In this document: positions 8,094 to 15,581 of the stretch, one piece after another
How positions within the stretch are numbered: position 1 is the first letter of the stretch
Layout: the number at the start of each line of letters is the position of its first letter
DNA from: Cetobacterium sp. ZOR0034
GTDB lineage: Bacteria > Fusobacteriota > Fusobacteriia > Fusobacteriales > Fusobacteriaceae
Reading direction: 5' to 3'
NCBI RefSeq assembly: GCF_000799075.1
Contig: NZ_JTLI01000034.1
Span: forward strand, 1-53,408
Length of the DNA stretch: 53,408 bases
The notes under the pieces: model-generated
Database searches by the model: none
What the model was told of the DNA's origin: nothing
Seen by the model: only the letters and a program-made list of their open reading frames with translations
Made by a program: the position numbers and the translations under genes

Positions 8094-8402
8094 ATGAAAA
8101 AAATTTTAATATTTAGTTTTTTAGTTTCTGCTATTTCTTTCGCAAACGAATCTATTGGTATTGGAAAAAACGAAAGATACGGTTATGAAATAAAATTGAA
8201 GGTTGAAAAGGATTCAGATGGCAAAATTAAAGATATTCAAGTTTTAGAAAATAATACAAAAAAAAGTATTTCACAAAAAGCGATTCCTGAATTAATCAAA
8301 CGAGCTAAAACTAATAATTCTGCTGATATCGATTATGTTTCTGGTGCAAGCTATACATCCGATGTCTTTATCAAAGCTTTAAGTGATGCTTTAAAAAAAT
8401 AG
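8094..8402 (+). CDS. secreted FMN-binding domain protein
   Basis: 102 residues. A signal peptide (MKKILIFSFLVSAISFA) is followed by a short FMN_bind domain ending in VSGASYTSDVF. The SGAxxT/S pattern is where ApbE transferases attach FMN covalently. Such proteins act as extracytoplasmic flavin electron carriers. The start is the ATG at 8094, nine bases after AAAAAGGAG; an in-frame TTG at 8085 overlaps that ribosome site and is unlikely. It lies 12 nt upstream of a second HxlR gene, with which it probably forms an operon. Confidence 0.78.
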   Translation: MKKILIFSFLVSAISFANESIGIGKNERYGYEIKLKVEKDSDGKIKDIQVLENNTKKSISQKAIPELIKRAKTNNSADIDYVSGASYTSDVFIKALSDALKK

Positions 8403-8414
8403 GAGAAAAAATTT

Positions 8415-8729
8415 ATGAGAGAGATAACTTGCCCTTTAGAAGCTGTTTTTTTTATTTTAAGAGGAAAATGGATTCCTATTATCTTGTGGAGAATGAGATT
8501 AGGAAATCAACGTTTAACCGATTTAAAAAAAGTTATAGTTGGATGCAATGAAAAAATGTTAATACAACACTTAAATGATATGATTGAGTACGGTCTTATT
8601 GAAAAAATTGAGTATGATGTTTTTCCTAAGCACACTGAATATGTTTTAACCGAATTCGGAAAAGAGTTAATTCCCACTCTTGCAAAATTTCAAGAGCTAG
8701 GAATAAAATATTTGGGAAAAAATATTTAA
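8415..8729 (+). CDS. HxlR-family winged-helix regulator (second copy)
   Basis: 104 residues with the family N-terminal cysteine (ITCPLEAVFFILRGKW, Cys5) and winged helix (LTDLKKVIVGCNEKMLIQHLNDM, EYVLTEFGKELIPTL). It differs clearly from the HxlR at 7590-7919, so this is not a recent duplication. RBS AGGAGAAAAAATTT. Co-directional with the FMN-binding protein gene. The two regulators probably sense related redox stress and may share the 6-6-6 operators. Confidence 0.87.
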   Translation: MREITCPLEAVFFILRGKWIPIILWRMRLGNQRLTDLKKVIVGCNEKMLIQHLNDMIEYGLIEKIEYDVFPKHTEYVLTEFGKELIPTLAKFQELGIKYLGKNI

Positions 8730-8819
8730 TACTAACAAAAAAGTGAGTTATTCATTAATAATCAAAAAAATGTTAACATAAAATCAATCTTAATACAAAA
8801 TATTTAAGGAGGAGATTTT

Positions 8820-9371
8820 ATGAAAAAAGAAATTATCACAAGTATTTTTGTTACAAGTATCTCTGCTTTTGGATTTAGTTTAGAGAGCTCTGGAGTTGAA
8901 AATGGTTTTATTAAAGAAAAGTATGGTAAATTTGGCTCTCAAAATATAAATGGAATGCCATCTCTTTCACTGCCTTTAAAATGGAAAAACTCACCTAAAA
9001 ATACAAAATCTTTTGCTCTTGTTATGCAAGATTTAGATGCTATCCCTGTTACAGGTTTTTCTTGGATTCATTGGGTCGCTATTATTCCAGGAAACTATAA
9101 CGAATTAAAAGAAAATGCTAGTTTAGAGGATAAAAATATTATTCAAGGTGTTAACAGTTGGGTTTCATCTATGGGAGGCCTATCTAAATCTGAAGCTTCT
9201 CATTTTGGAGGACCTGCTCCTCCTGATAAACCGCACACTTATAATATAACTCTTTATGCTTTAGACAAAGAAATTTCTTTTACAAATGGATTTTATTTAA
9301 ACGATTTATACAAAGAGATGGAAGGGCATATTTTAGAAAGTGTCACATTAAAAGCTGATTACCGAAACTAA
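8820..9371 (+). CDS. YbhB/YbcL-family (PEBP, Raf-kinase-inhibitor-like) protein
   Basis: 183 residues with a likely signal sequence (MKKEIITSIFVTSISAFGFS). PEBP motifs: SFALVMQDLDA (about 62-72), SWIHWVAIIPG and FGGPAPPDKPHTYNITLYALD (about 129-149), the anion-binding pocket residues of the family. Prokaryotic members bind small ligands but physiological roles are uncertain. RBS AAGGAGGAG. It ends at a clear terminator. Confidence 0.85.
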   Translation: MKKEIITSIFVTSISAFGFSLESSGVENGFIKEKYGKFGSQNINGMPSLSLPLKWKNSPKNTKSFALVMQDLDAIPVTGFSWIHWVAIIPGNYNELKENASLEDKNIIQGVNSWVSSMGGLSKSEASHFGGPAPPDKPHTYNITLYALDKEISFTNGFYLNDLYKEMEGHILESVTLKADYRN

Positions 9372-9385
9372 TTATGCTATTAAAA

Positions 9386-9407
9386 ACCATAAGGAAAGTC
9401 TTATGGT
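9386..9407 (+). terminator. rho-independent terminator after the PEBP gene
   Basis: Stem ACCATAAG/CTTATGGT, loop GAAAGT, then a run of seven T. It separates the PEBP gene from the porin gene. Confidence 0.85.
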
Positions 9408-9627
9408 TTTTTTATTAAATATTTTATTTTTATAAAAATATTAAGAAAACTTTAGTTTATATAGTTTTTTATATTCAAAATTATCAACAATATTTTTTTA
9501 TATTGATATTTAACTGAAAAAATTTTTTTATTAAATATTTTAACTTTTAATTCATTGCTATGATTACAGTAACAACTAAATTTAAGTTATTTTGAAGTTT
9601 AGTTGAAAAATTTTTGGAGGGGATTTA
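9408..9627. other. AT-rich porin leader region
   Basis: About 220 bases of very AT-rich DNA before the porin ATG, ending in a strong TTTTGGAGGGG ribosome site. It presumably holds a strong promoter and a long 5' untranslated leader. I cannot assign a convincing -35/-10 pair. Confidence 0.4.
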
Positions 9628-11546
9628 ATGAAGTTTAAAGGATCAATTGGATTAAGTTTTTTTCTTTTAGCATCTTCTCTTCTTGCTAAAGAAGTAGTTG
9701 TGGCTCCTATTGTTGAAACAACATCTGAAGTTGTAACTGAAGAATTAGTTCTTGCTAAAGAAGTATCTATGATTCCAACAGAACAAATGTCATTCAAACC
9801 ATCTGGTAGCTTCGGATTACAGTTAAAGTATTATGGACAAACTGAAGGTAGTAAGGCTGGGGAAGGAAAATGGAATAATAACAATGAATCTATGAGAGCA
9901 CAATACTTACTAGATTTAAAAGCAACTGAAAAGACAAGAGTTCAATTCAGATTGAGAGATTATCAAGCTCTTAATTCAGAAAAAGAAGGGGATTTAGGTA
10001 GCGATAAACGTCTAAGAGTTTATCATGCTCATAACGATTTATTTACATCATTCTTTGAATACAGAGGTGCGACACGTTTCGTGGTGAAAAGTCACGACAT
10101 GCTAAAAGTAGCTTAATCTTTAGCGAAATAGTAGAGAACTTTATTTCCGAAAGATGAAATGAGAGAGTAACGTCTTGAAGCATCTTCTCTAATACTCCGG
10201 CATGCATAGGTTGTACTATTTACAACTCTTTGTATGAAGCCCGGTGAAGTCAGTTGAAAACTTTCTTTAGAATTTAGTGTTCGTTTCCCGACGACTATAA
10301 AACTTATAATTAAAATATTTAATATACACTGTCCATGTCTTTTTGTATTTTATATATATTTTTAGAAAGTTGATAAACTGGGAGTGGAGCTCTATATGGT
10401 GAGTATGCAAGTTCCTTCACACTTGCTGACAAAGTTACGAATTAAAGAGTCTAGAATTCAAAATATAGTGATATATTTAATGTGGCGCTTTCCCATTTGT
10501 TTTATTAAGTACATATGTAAGTGAGGATTAGTAAGAATCTCTGTTATGAAAATCCTTGTTTTGTTATAGGCAATTCCAAGCTTACAGGCTCATAGTAACC
10601 ACCTAAGTAGAGTTATATACATAGGAAATAAGGAACGTGGAAAGCAGAATACAACCATTTATATAAATTGTGGTTGGTAGATATAAGTGTTTTAACGAAA
10701 TTCTTTTGATTCTGTGAGAGTAGGGGCATAGTACCTATGAAACCATGATAATAAGTGGTGGAGGGATGGCCCCAAGTCAATTTTTTTAATTTTATAGGTT
10801 TTATGCTAACTACTACTTTTAATGATTAAAAAAAATTGATGGAACGCCGTATGCGGTGAAAGTCGCACGTACGGTGTGGAGCAGGGGAAAAGATGGAGAT
10901 AATATCAAATTCTTACCTATTGCTATAATTAGTTAATGATGTAAAAAGATTTACTTATGAAGGAAGATTTCAGTTAGTTGACAGATTGGTTGGTGCACCA
11001 TTTACAGATTTCAAAATCGCACCTGGATTTAGACATACTATGGCTAAAGATAACGGTGGTGGATACTCTAATAGAGCTATTTTGAACACTTACACTTTCA
11101 TGAAACTACCTCTTGGTATTGGATTTGAAAATAATCTTTATTTGAGACAAGACTTTTACAATCATGATTTTGAAAAAGCTCCTAATCAATATGAAGATAA
11201 AGAGTTCGCAGTAGACTTCGAATCATATATCTACAAATCATTCCCACTATACGAAATGAATAAAGTTGCCTTTTCTTTAAATTTTGAAGGTGGATATGAC
11301 CCGTATACATTTAGACAATATGAACGTTACGCAATGAAAGATGGTGTAGCTAAATATACTGATAAAAACTCGTACTCTTTATATACTTTAGTTGATGTAT
11401 CTATGGCTTATAAAATTACTGATGCTGTTACATTAACTACTGGTATTGCTGCTGAATATAGAAACTGGGATATTGAAGAAGAAAGTCGAGCAAAAAATTG
11501 GAGATGGCAACCTCAAGCATTTGCCATGTTAGAAACAAAATTTTAA
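9628..11546 (+). CDS. FomA-like outer-membrane porin, gene split by a group II intron
   Basis: Exon 1 is 9628-10066 and exon 2 is 10927-11546; joined they give 1059 nt = 352 residues plus stop, in frame. The split codon is G|AA (Glu), reading FFEYR-ELVNDVKRFTYEG across the junction. The N-terminus has a signal peptide (MKFKGSIGLSFFLLASSLLA), then KEVVVAPIVE and KPSGSFGLQLKYYGQTEG, the pattern of fusobacterial FomA major porins. The rest is alternating beta-strand sequence ending in a C-terminal Phe (AMLETKF), the BAM signal of outer-membrane barrels. Length is in the FomA range. If the RNA is not spliced, translation reads 16 codons into the intron and stops at 10114-10116, giving a 162-residue fragment without most of the barrel. 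Porin function is inferred from family likeness; the junction follows from sequence. Confidence 0.88.
10054..10066 (+). other. IBS2 and IBS1 exon-binding targets
   Basis: Last 13 nt of exon 1: TTTGAA (IBS2, 10054-10059), T, ACAGAG (IBS1, 10061-10066). Both are perfectly complementary to intron segments: TTCAAA at 10457-10462 (EBS2; extends to 7 bp with the adjacent A-T pair) and CTCTGT at 10539-10544 (EBS1). The 77-nt separation of the EBS elements is normal for domain I. Confidence 0.85.
10067..10926 (+). mobile_element. ORF-less group II intron (IIB-like ribozyme)
   Basis: 860 nt. The 5' end GTGCGAC fits the GTGYG rule and the 3' end is AT (AY rule). EBS1 CTCTGT (10539-10544) and EBS2 TTCAAA (10457-10462) pair perfectly with the exon. 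Domain III is bounded by GGGGC (10723-10727) and GCCCC (10769-10773). Domain IV, where bacterial introns normally carry the reverse transcriptase/maturase, is only a roughly 65-nt AT-rich hairpin (10774-10840; TCAATTTTTTTAAT against ATTAAAAAAAATTGA). Domain V is 10844-10877 and domain VI 10880-10924, with A10919 bulged. No long ORF exists inside on either strand. It is oriented with, and inserted within, the porin gene. Splicing activity is inferred; the structural hallmarks are read directly. Confidence 0.93.
10844..10924 (+). ncRNA. group II intron domains V and VI
   Basis: Domain V (10844-10877) is exactly 34 nt. Stem ACGCCGT pairs with ACGGTGT, the catalytic triad is CGC (10845-10847), the upper stem closes on a GAAA tetraloop, and the sequence is nearly the textbook one. 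Domain VI pairs AGCA (10880-10883) with TGCT (10921-10924) and GGG with CCT (one G-T pair). This leaves A10919 unpaired, seven nucleotides from the 3' splice site, as expected for the branch-point adenosine. Confidence 0.93.
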
Positions 11547-11559
11547 ATAACTAAATACT

Positions 11560-11585
11560 CCCTGCCAACTTAACTTTTGGCAGGG
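11560..11585 (+). terminator. terminator after the porin gene
   Basis: Stem CCCTGCCAA/TTGGCAGGG (9 bp), 8-nt loop, followed by ATTTTTAT. It ends the porin transcript before the AraC gene. Confidence 0.85.
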
Positions 11586-11623
11586 ATTTTTATAAAAATC
11601 AAAAAGAAAGGAGGATCACTATT

Positions 11624-12829
11624 TTGTACAATCTAGTCTTAAACGAACTTGAAAAAACCTTAAAAAAATATGACATCAATCAATATAATCTATATACTAA
11701 GATTAGTTTTCTATACGAATTTTTAAATAAAAAAACAGATAAAAATTTTAAATTAGAGATTTTGGATATTTTTTATAATTTGAAAAATATGAATAATTCA
11801 TCCTTAGATATCGAGACTTTTCTAAGAACTCATTACAAAGATAAATCTATCAACATCCTCTTTATATATCTTTGGTATAAAATTTTAAATAAAAATTATA
11901 ATGAACAGACTATTTTTCAAAAAATTGAAACTGATTATAAAAATAGTAGCGAATATCGAACCTTTAAATTAAATTTACCTAAAATAAATGAAGTAATTGA
12001 ATTACAAGACATCGCTTTTGACGAGATTGTGAATAATTCTAATCAGATTCTAAGTAATAAAATCGAGTTTACTAGCAATGAATTCTTTGATTTTGTTGAA
12101 TTGGAATATAATTCTATCTGTCAAAAAATTGAAGTTTATAACTCAACCAATGAAATTATTGTTAGAATTTGTATTGAAGGATCTCTTTTTTATAGCCACA
12201 ATAACTCTTCTGAACATGTTCTTTTAAAAAAAGGAGATGTATTTATTGTAAATCAATCTATTTTGAACGATGCAACTTTTTTAACCGAACAATGTAAGTT
12301 ACTAATCTTTAAAATAAAAAGTCCATTTATTTTAAAAATTTTAAATACAAAATTTAAGAAAAATTCTATATCTCTAATAACGCTATATAGAATAGAACTT
12401 CTATTAAATGATTATGAATCTACTGAAAAGGATATTTTTCTTCTAAAAATTCTTTCAAACATTTTAAACCACCAACATGTCGAATCTACAGTGGATTCTT
12501 TTTACTGTTGCGACTCACAATTCAATGAAATCATTAAATACATTGATAATAATATCGATAAAGGATTAACAGTCAAAACTCTGGAAAAAAAATATAAAGT
12601 TTATAATAAAATTTTAAATGATAAATTTAAAAAATATTTAAATATACTTCCTTCTGAATATTTATTAGAGCAAAAATTATTGAGAGCTGCATTGATATTG
12701 AAAACAACTAATTATAAGATAAACTATATTTCAGACACTCTCTCTTTTACTTCAGCTAATAATTTTACTGTCAGCTTTAAAAATAAATTTGGCTTAACTC
12801 CTCTTAAATATAGAAATAAATATCTTTGA
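11624..12829 (+). CDS. AraC-family transcriptional regulator
   Basis: 401 residues. The start is TTG at 11624, 10 bases after AAAGGAGG; no ATG fits as well. The C-terminal ~100 residues form the AraC double helix-turn-helix (EIIKYIDNNIDKGLTVKTLEK, SEYLLEQKLLRAALILK, ISDTLSFTSANNFTVSFK, FGLTPLKYRNKY). The N-terminal ~290 residues are Lys/Asn/Leu-rich; a possible cupin-like effector segment lies around 150-240 (VLLKKGDVFIVNQS). I do not recognise the ligand. It lies directly downstream of, and is co-directional with, the porin gene but behind a terminator. Control of the porin is possible but unsupported by any site I can see. Confidence 0.8.
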   Translation: MYNLVLNELEKTLKKYDINQYNLYTKISFLYEFLNKKTDKNFKLEILDIFYNLKNMNNSSLDIETFLRTHYKDKSINILFIYLWYKILNKNYNEQTIFQKIETDYKNSSEYRTFKLNLPKINEVIELQDIAFDEIVNNSNQILSNKIEFTSNEFFDFVELEYNSICQKIEVYNSTNEIIVRICIEGSLFYSHNNSSEHVLLKKGDVFIVNQSILNDATFLTEQCKLLIFKIKSPFILKILNTKFKKNSISLITLYRIELLLNDYESTEKDIFLLKILSNILNHQHVESTVDSFYCCDSQFNEIIKYIDNNIDKGLTVKTLEKKYKVYNKILNDKFKKYLNILPSEYLLEQKLLRAALILKTTNYKINYISDTLSFTSANNFTVSFKNKFGLTPLKYRNKYL

Positions 12830-12839
12830 TAGAAAAATT

Positions 12840-12886
12840 GCTCCCTTTACACTGATTAAAATTTATTTAATCAGTGTAAAGGGAGC
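12840..12886. terminator. long bidirectional terminator
   Basis: A 20-bp perfect stem (12840-12859 with 12867-12886) and a 7-nt loop, between the convergent AraC and NhaC genes. The T-rich flanks are modest (TTTCTTAT on the right). Confidence 0.8.
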
Positions 12887-12897
12887 TTTCTTATACA

Positions 12898-14214
12898 TTA
12901 AGTGTATTTATTTTTTAATTTTAAAACTATTACTGTTAAAGGAAGAATATATAAATATAATGAGTATGGTATTATTTTATATGCTGGAATATCCAACATT
13001 AATGCTGGAACAGCTATTGCTATATTCCAAGGTATTAATGGACTTAATATTACACAACTATTTTCTATGTCTAAAGCTAATTCTTCATTTGAAAATCCAC
13101 TTTTTTGATAGATATCTTTCATAATCTGGGATGTTAAAAGTATGGATGTCGATTGGCTTGAACTCGCTGCAGCTGTTATAATTGCAACAAAAATTGTATA
13201 TAAATATATCTTATACTCATTTTTGAAGCTTCCTATTCTTTCAGAGAAAATCTTTAAAGCCCCTAATTTATCAACTAAATTTACTAAACCACAAGAAAGC
13301 AATGCCATAACCATTGCTGTTCCCATTGAAAATATACCACCTCCCTTTACTATATTAGACAATTCATTTTCAACAGGAAGCTTAAACCCATAAATCAAAG
13401 TTTCAAAAATATAAAGTATATTTCTGTCTCTATTTTCTTGTAAAAACCATCCTAAAATTAAACTTAAAAGAATACTTATAAATATTGTATACTTAATATT
13501 TTTCTTTAAAAGACACATTATTATAAGATAAACTAATGGAATAAATACTAAAAATTTAAGATAAAAATTTTGTTCTAATAAAACTAAAATATCATTTTCT
13601 ATAAATCTTACATCTATATCCTTTCCAAAATAATAATATACTCCTAAAGTGATTAGATAAGGTATGATACAGGTTCTAAACATTCTTCGCACATTATCAT
13701 ATATATTTGTTTGTGTTAAAATAGACACAAAATTAGCACTCGATGACATTGGAGATCCTCTATCACCAAAATAAGCTCCTGATATCACACTTCCTGCAAC
13801 TATATATAAATCTAATCCGATTCCTCTAGCTAATGATACCATCACCAAGCCAATTGTTCCAACAGTTCCAAAAGAGCTTCCAATTAAAAACGAAAACAAA
13901 GATGTTATCAAAAAAGAAAATAGATAGAAGTAATTTGGTTCAATAATCTTAATTCCATAATATATTAAAGCTGGAATTGTTCCCGAAATAAACCAGCTAG
14001 CTGATAGGGCTCCTAATAAAGCAAATATCAAAACCAATAGATATGATTTTTTTGTTCCTTCTATAACTATTTCTAAGCTCTTTTTCAATGTTTCAAATCT
14101 TTTTATTGAGAAGAGTAAGGTTCCTAAAAAAATCATTGATAATACAATCAATAATGCCGATTGTGTTTTAAAAGAATATACTATTGAAATAACAATAAAA
14201 AATAGATGAAGCAT
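12898..14214 (-). CDS. NhaC-family Na+/H+ antiporter
   Basis: 438 residues, about 11 membrane segments. Characteristic NhaC stretches: SSFGTVGTIGLVMVSLARG (about 112-130), SGAYFGDRGSPMSSSANFV (about 145-163) and the late AAASSSQSTSILLTSQIM. The family exchanges Na+ for H+, and some members exchange malate/lactate or amino-acid/amine pairs, so the substrate is open. RBS GGAGGGGGATTAG before ATG. It stands alone between a shared terminator and the GNAT gene upstream. Confidence 0.84.
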   Translation of the reverse strand: MLHLFFIVISIVYSFKTQSALLIVLSMIFLGTLLFSIKRFETLKKSLEIVIEGTKKSYLLVLIFALLGALSASWFISGTIPALIYYGIKIIEPNYFYLFSFLITSLFSFLIGSSFGTVGTIGLVMVSLARGIGLDLYIVAGSVISGAYFGDRGSPMSSSANFVSILTQTNIYDNVRRMFRTCIIPYLITLGVYYYFGKDIDVRFIENDILVLLEQNFYLKFLVFIPLVYLIIMCLLKKNIKYTIFISILLSLILGWFLQENRDRNILYIFETLIYGFKLPVENELSNIVKGGGIFSMGTAMVMALLSCGLVNLVDKLGALKIFSERIGSFKNEYKIYLYTIFVAIITAAASSSQSTSILLTSQIMKDIYQKSGFSNEELALDIENSCVILSPLIPWNIAIAVPALMLDIPAYKIIPYSLYLYILPLTVIVLKLKNKYT

Positions 14215-14240
14215 CTAATCCCCCTCCTTCATTCACTAAT

Positions 14241-14783
14241 TTATAATTTAATATTTTCAGATGAAATACTATATATATAATGTAACATCTCTTCTTCTTT
14301 ATAAATTTTGATAAATTCACCCTCAAGTTTCATCCCAACTCTTTGTGCGACTTTAGAAGATTTAATATTTTCAGGTCGAATTTGAGCTATAACCTTATTT
14401 ACTTTTAGAATATTAAATGCATAGTCTATAAATACTTTTACAGCCTCTGTAGCATATCCATTCCCCCAATATTTTTTATCTATAATATATGCAACTCCAA
14501 CATTTTTTTCTCCACCTATTTCTTCTATTAAAGGTCCCATAACTCCAATAAAATCACCTGTATTTTTTTGAATAACAGAAAAATAACTAAATCCTTCATT
14601 TTTATAACGAATTTTATTTTTTTCTATCCATTCTCTTGTTTCATCTTCAGAAAACCCATGTCCCCAAGCATACATAATCTCTTCATCTTTTAATATTTTA
14701 TGAATTTTATTAAAATCCATATCAACAATCTTTCTAAATTTTAACCTTTCACTTTCTACTATGTATTCGTTTTTTAAATCCAT
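14241..14783 (-). CDS. GNAT-family N-acetyltransferase (RimJ/RimL-like)
   Basis: 180 residues. GNAT fold with acetyl-CoA loop KKYWGNGYATEAVKVFIDYAF (Q/RxxGxG/A variant, about 103-123), strand VNKVIAQIRPENIKSSKVAQRVGMKLEG and an N-terminal SERLKFRKI typical of the RimJ/RimL group. It probably acetylates an amine or protein N-terminus; the substrate is unknown. RBS CTAGGAGG. It sits 26 nt upstream of the NhaC gene and may be co-transcribed with it. Confidence 0.85.
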   Translation of the reverse strand: MDLKNEYIVESERLKFRKIVDMDFNKIHKILKDEEIMYAWGHGFSEDETREWIEKNKIRYKNEGFSYFSVIQKNTGDFIGVMGPLIEEIGGEKNVGVAYIIDKKYWGNGYATEAVKVFIDYAFNILKVNKVIAQIRPENIKSSKVAQRVGMKLEGEFIKIYKEEEMLHYIYSISSENIKL

Positions 14784-14879
14784 GAATTTCTACCTCCTAG
14801 AAATTTAATCAATTTATAAGGTATAGTATCACGAATTAATCTGAAAACAAATATTTAGATTTAAATTTAAGATAAAAAA

Positions 14880-14900
14880 TAGAGGGATTAACGCCCTCTA
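14880..14900 (-). terminator. terminator after the Met-rich protein gene
   Basis: Stem TAGAGGG/CCCTCTA with a 7-nt loop; on the minus strand a T-run follows. Confidence 0.78.
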
Positions 14901-14921
14901 TTAAAATCTATTAAAAATTAA

Positions 14922-15329
14922 CTAGTTTACTTTGTCTTCATAAAGTGGACCTGGATTTTGCATCATTTCATAGTGCATTTGCATCATCTTTGTTTCGTTT
15001 GTCGCTCTAATATGAGCTATATCTCTATTTAGTTGCTCTACCTTAGCCCAATCAATCTTATCTTGAGTTAATGCTTTTGATATCTCTAGTTCTTTTTCTT
15101 GAATTGCAATTTTTTGCATCTGCATATCTTTTTTCATTTCAGGTGTCATCATCTTTGAAGTCATCATACCTTTTCCTCCAGCTCCCATCATAGGACATTG
15201 GCACGGCATTCCACTTTGCATCATCGGCATATTTTCCATTTTTCCGCCCTGCATCATACCACCCATTTGCCCTGCTGAAAATAGTGATGTTGACAATAAA
15301 ACTGTTCCTAATATAAATAGTTTTTTCAT
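14922..15329 (-). CDS. Met-rich secreted protein (Spy/CpxP- or heavy-metal-resistor-like)
   Basis: 135 residues: a signal peptide (MKKLFILGTVLLSTSLFSA), then a Met/Gly-rich stretch (GQMGGMMQGGKMENMPMMQ, CQCPMM, GMMTSKMM), then a helical region (about 64-123). I count 23 methionines. Clustered methionines with a CxC are typical of periplasmic copper/silver-binding or metal-stress proteins; the helical part resembles the Spy/CpxP/ZraP group. The metal is inferred only. RBS AGGAGGAAAAA. Monocistronic, ended by its own hairpin. Confidence 0.68.
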   Translation of the reverse strand: MKKLFILGTVLLSTSLFSAGQMGGMMQGGKMENMPMMQSGMPCQCPMMGAGGKGMMTSKMMTPEMKKDMQMQKIAIQEKELEISKALTQDKIDWAKVEQLNRDIAHIRATNETKMMQMHYEMMQNPGPLYEDKVN

Positions 15330-15581
15330 TTTTTCCTCCTATTACTTTTTAATAAGAAAATTTGCCTTAAAGGCTTACAAGAACTTTACAAACTTTAATA
15401 TCTCCTTCCTTCTTTCATTATAATAAATCTTTTTACTATTTTTGAATAAGCAGTCAAATTTCAGAAAAAATATATAGTTTTTTTTATTAAAATAAAAAAA
15501 CTCTTTTATTTTTACATTTAATATAGTATCTTATATTAAATATTTTTATCAAAATAAAAAAAAGAAAATAGGAGTTTTTAT
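15330..15581. other. divergent intergenic region
   Basis: About 250 AT-rich bases between the leftward Met-rich gene and the rightward OFA permease gene, so it must hold both promoters. I cannot pick out reliable hexamers or a regulator site. Confidence 0.4.

Noticed and set aside
10067-10926. Riboswitch or other structured regulatory RNA inside the porin gene
   Set aside because: The 34-nt domain V and domain VI signatures and the exon pairing are specific to group II introns.
9628-11546. Two separate genes, or a porin pseudogene broken by frameshift or insertion sequence
   Set aside because: The break is 860 nt of structured, non-coding sequence with group II intron ends, domain V/VI and exon-matching EBS elements. 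Removing it restores one frame exactly. There is no transposase, inverted repeat or target duplication.
12902-13393. Small plus-strand ORFs opposite the NhaC gene
   Set aside because: Antisense shadows without ribosome sites or recognisable domains.
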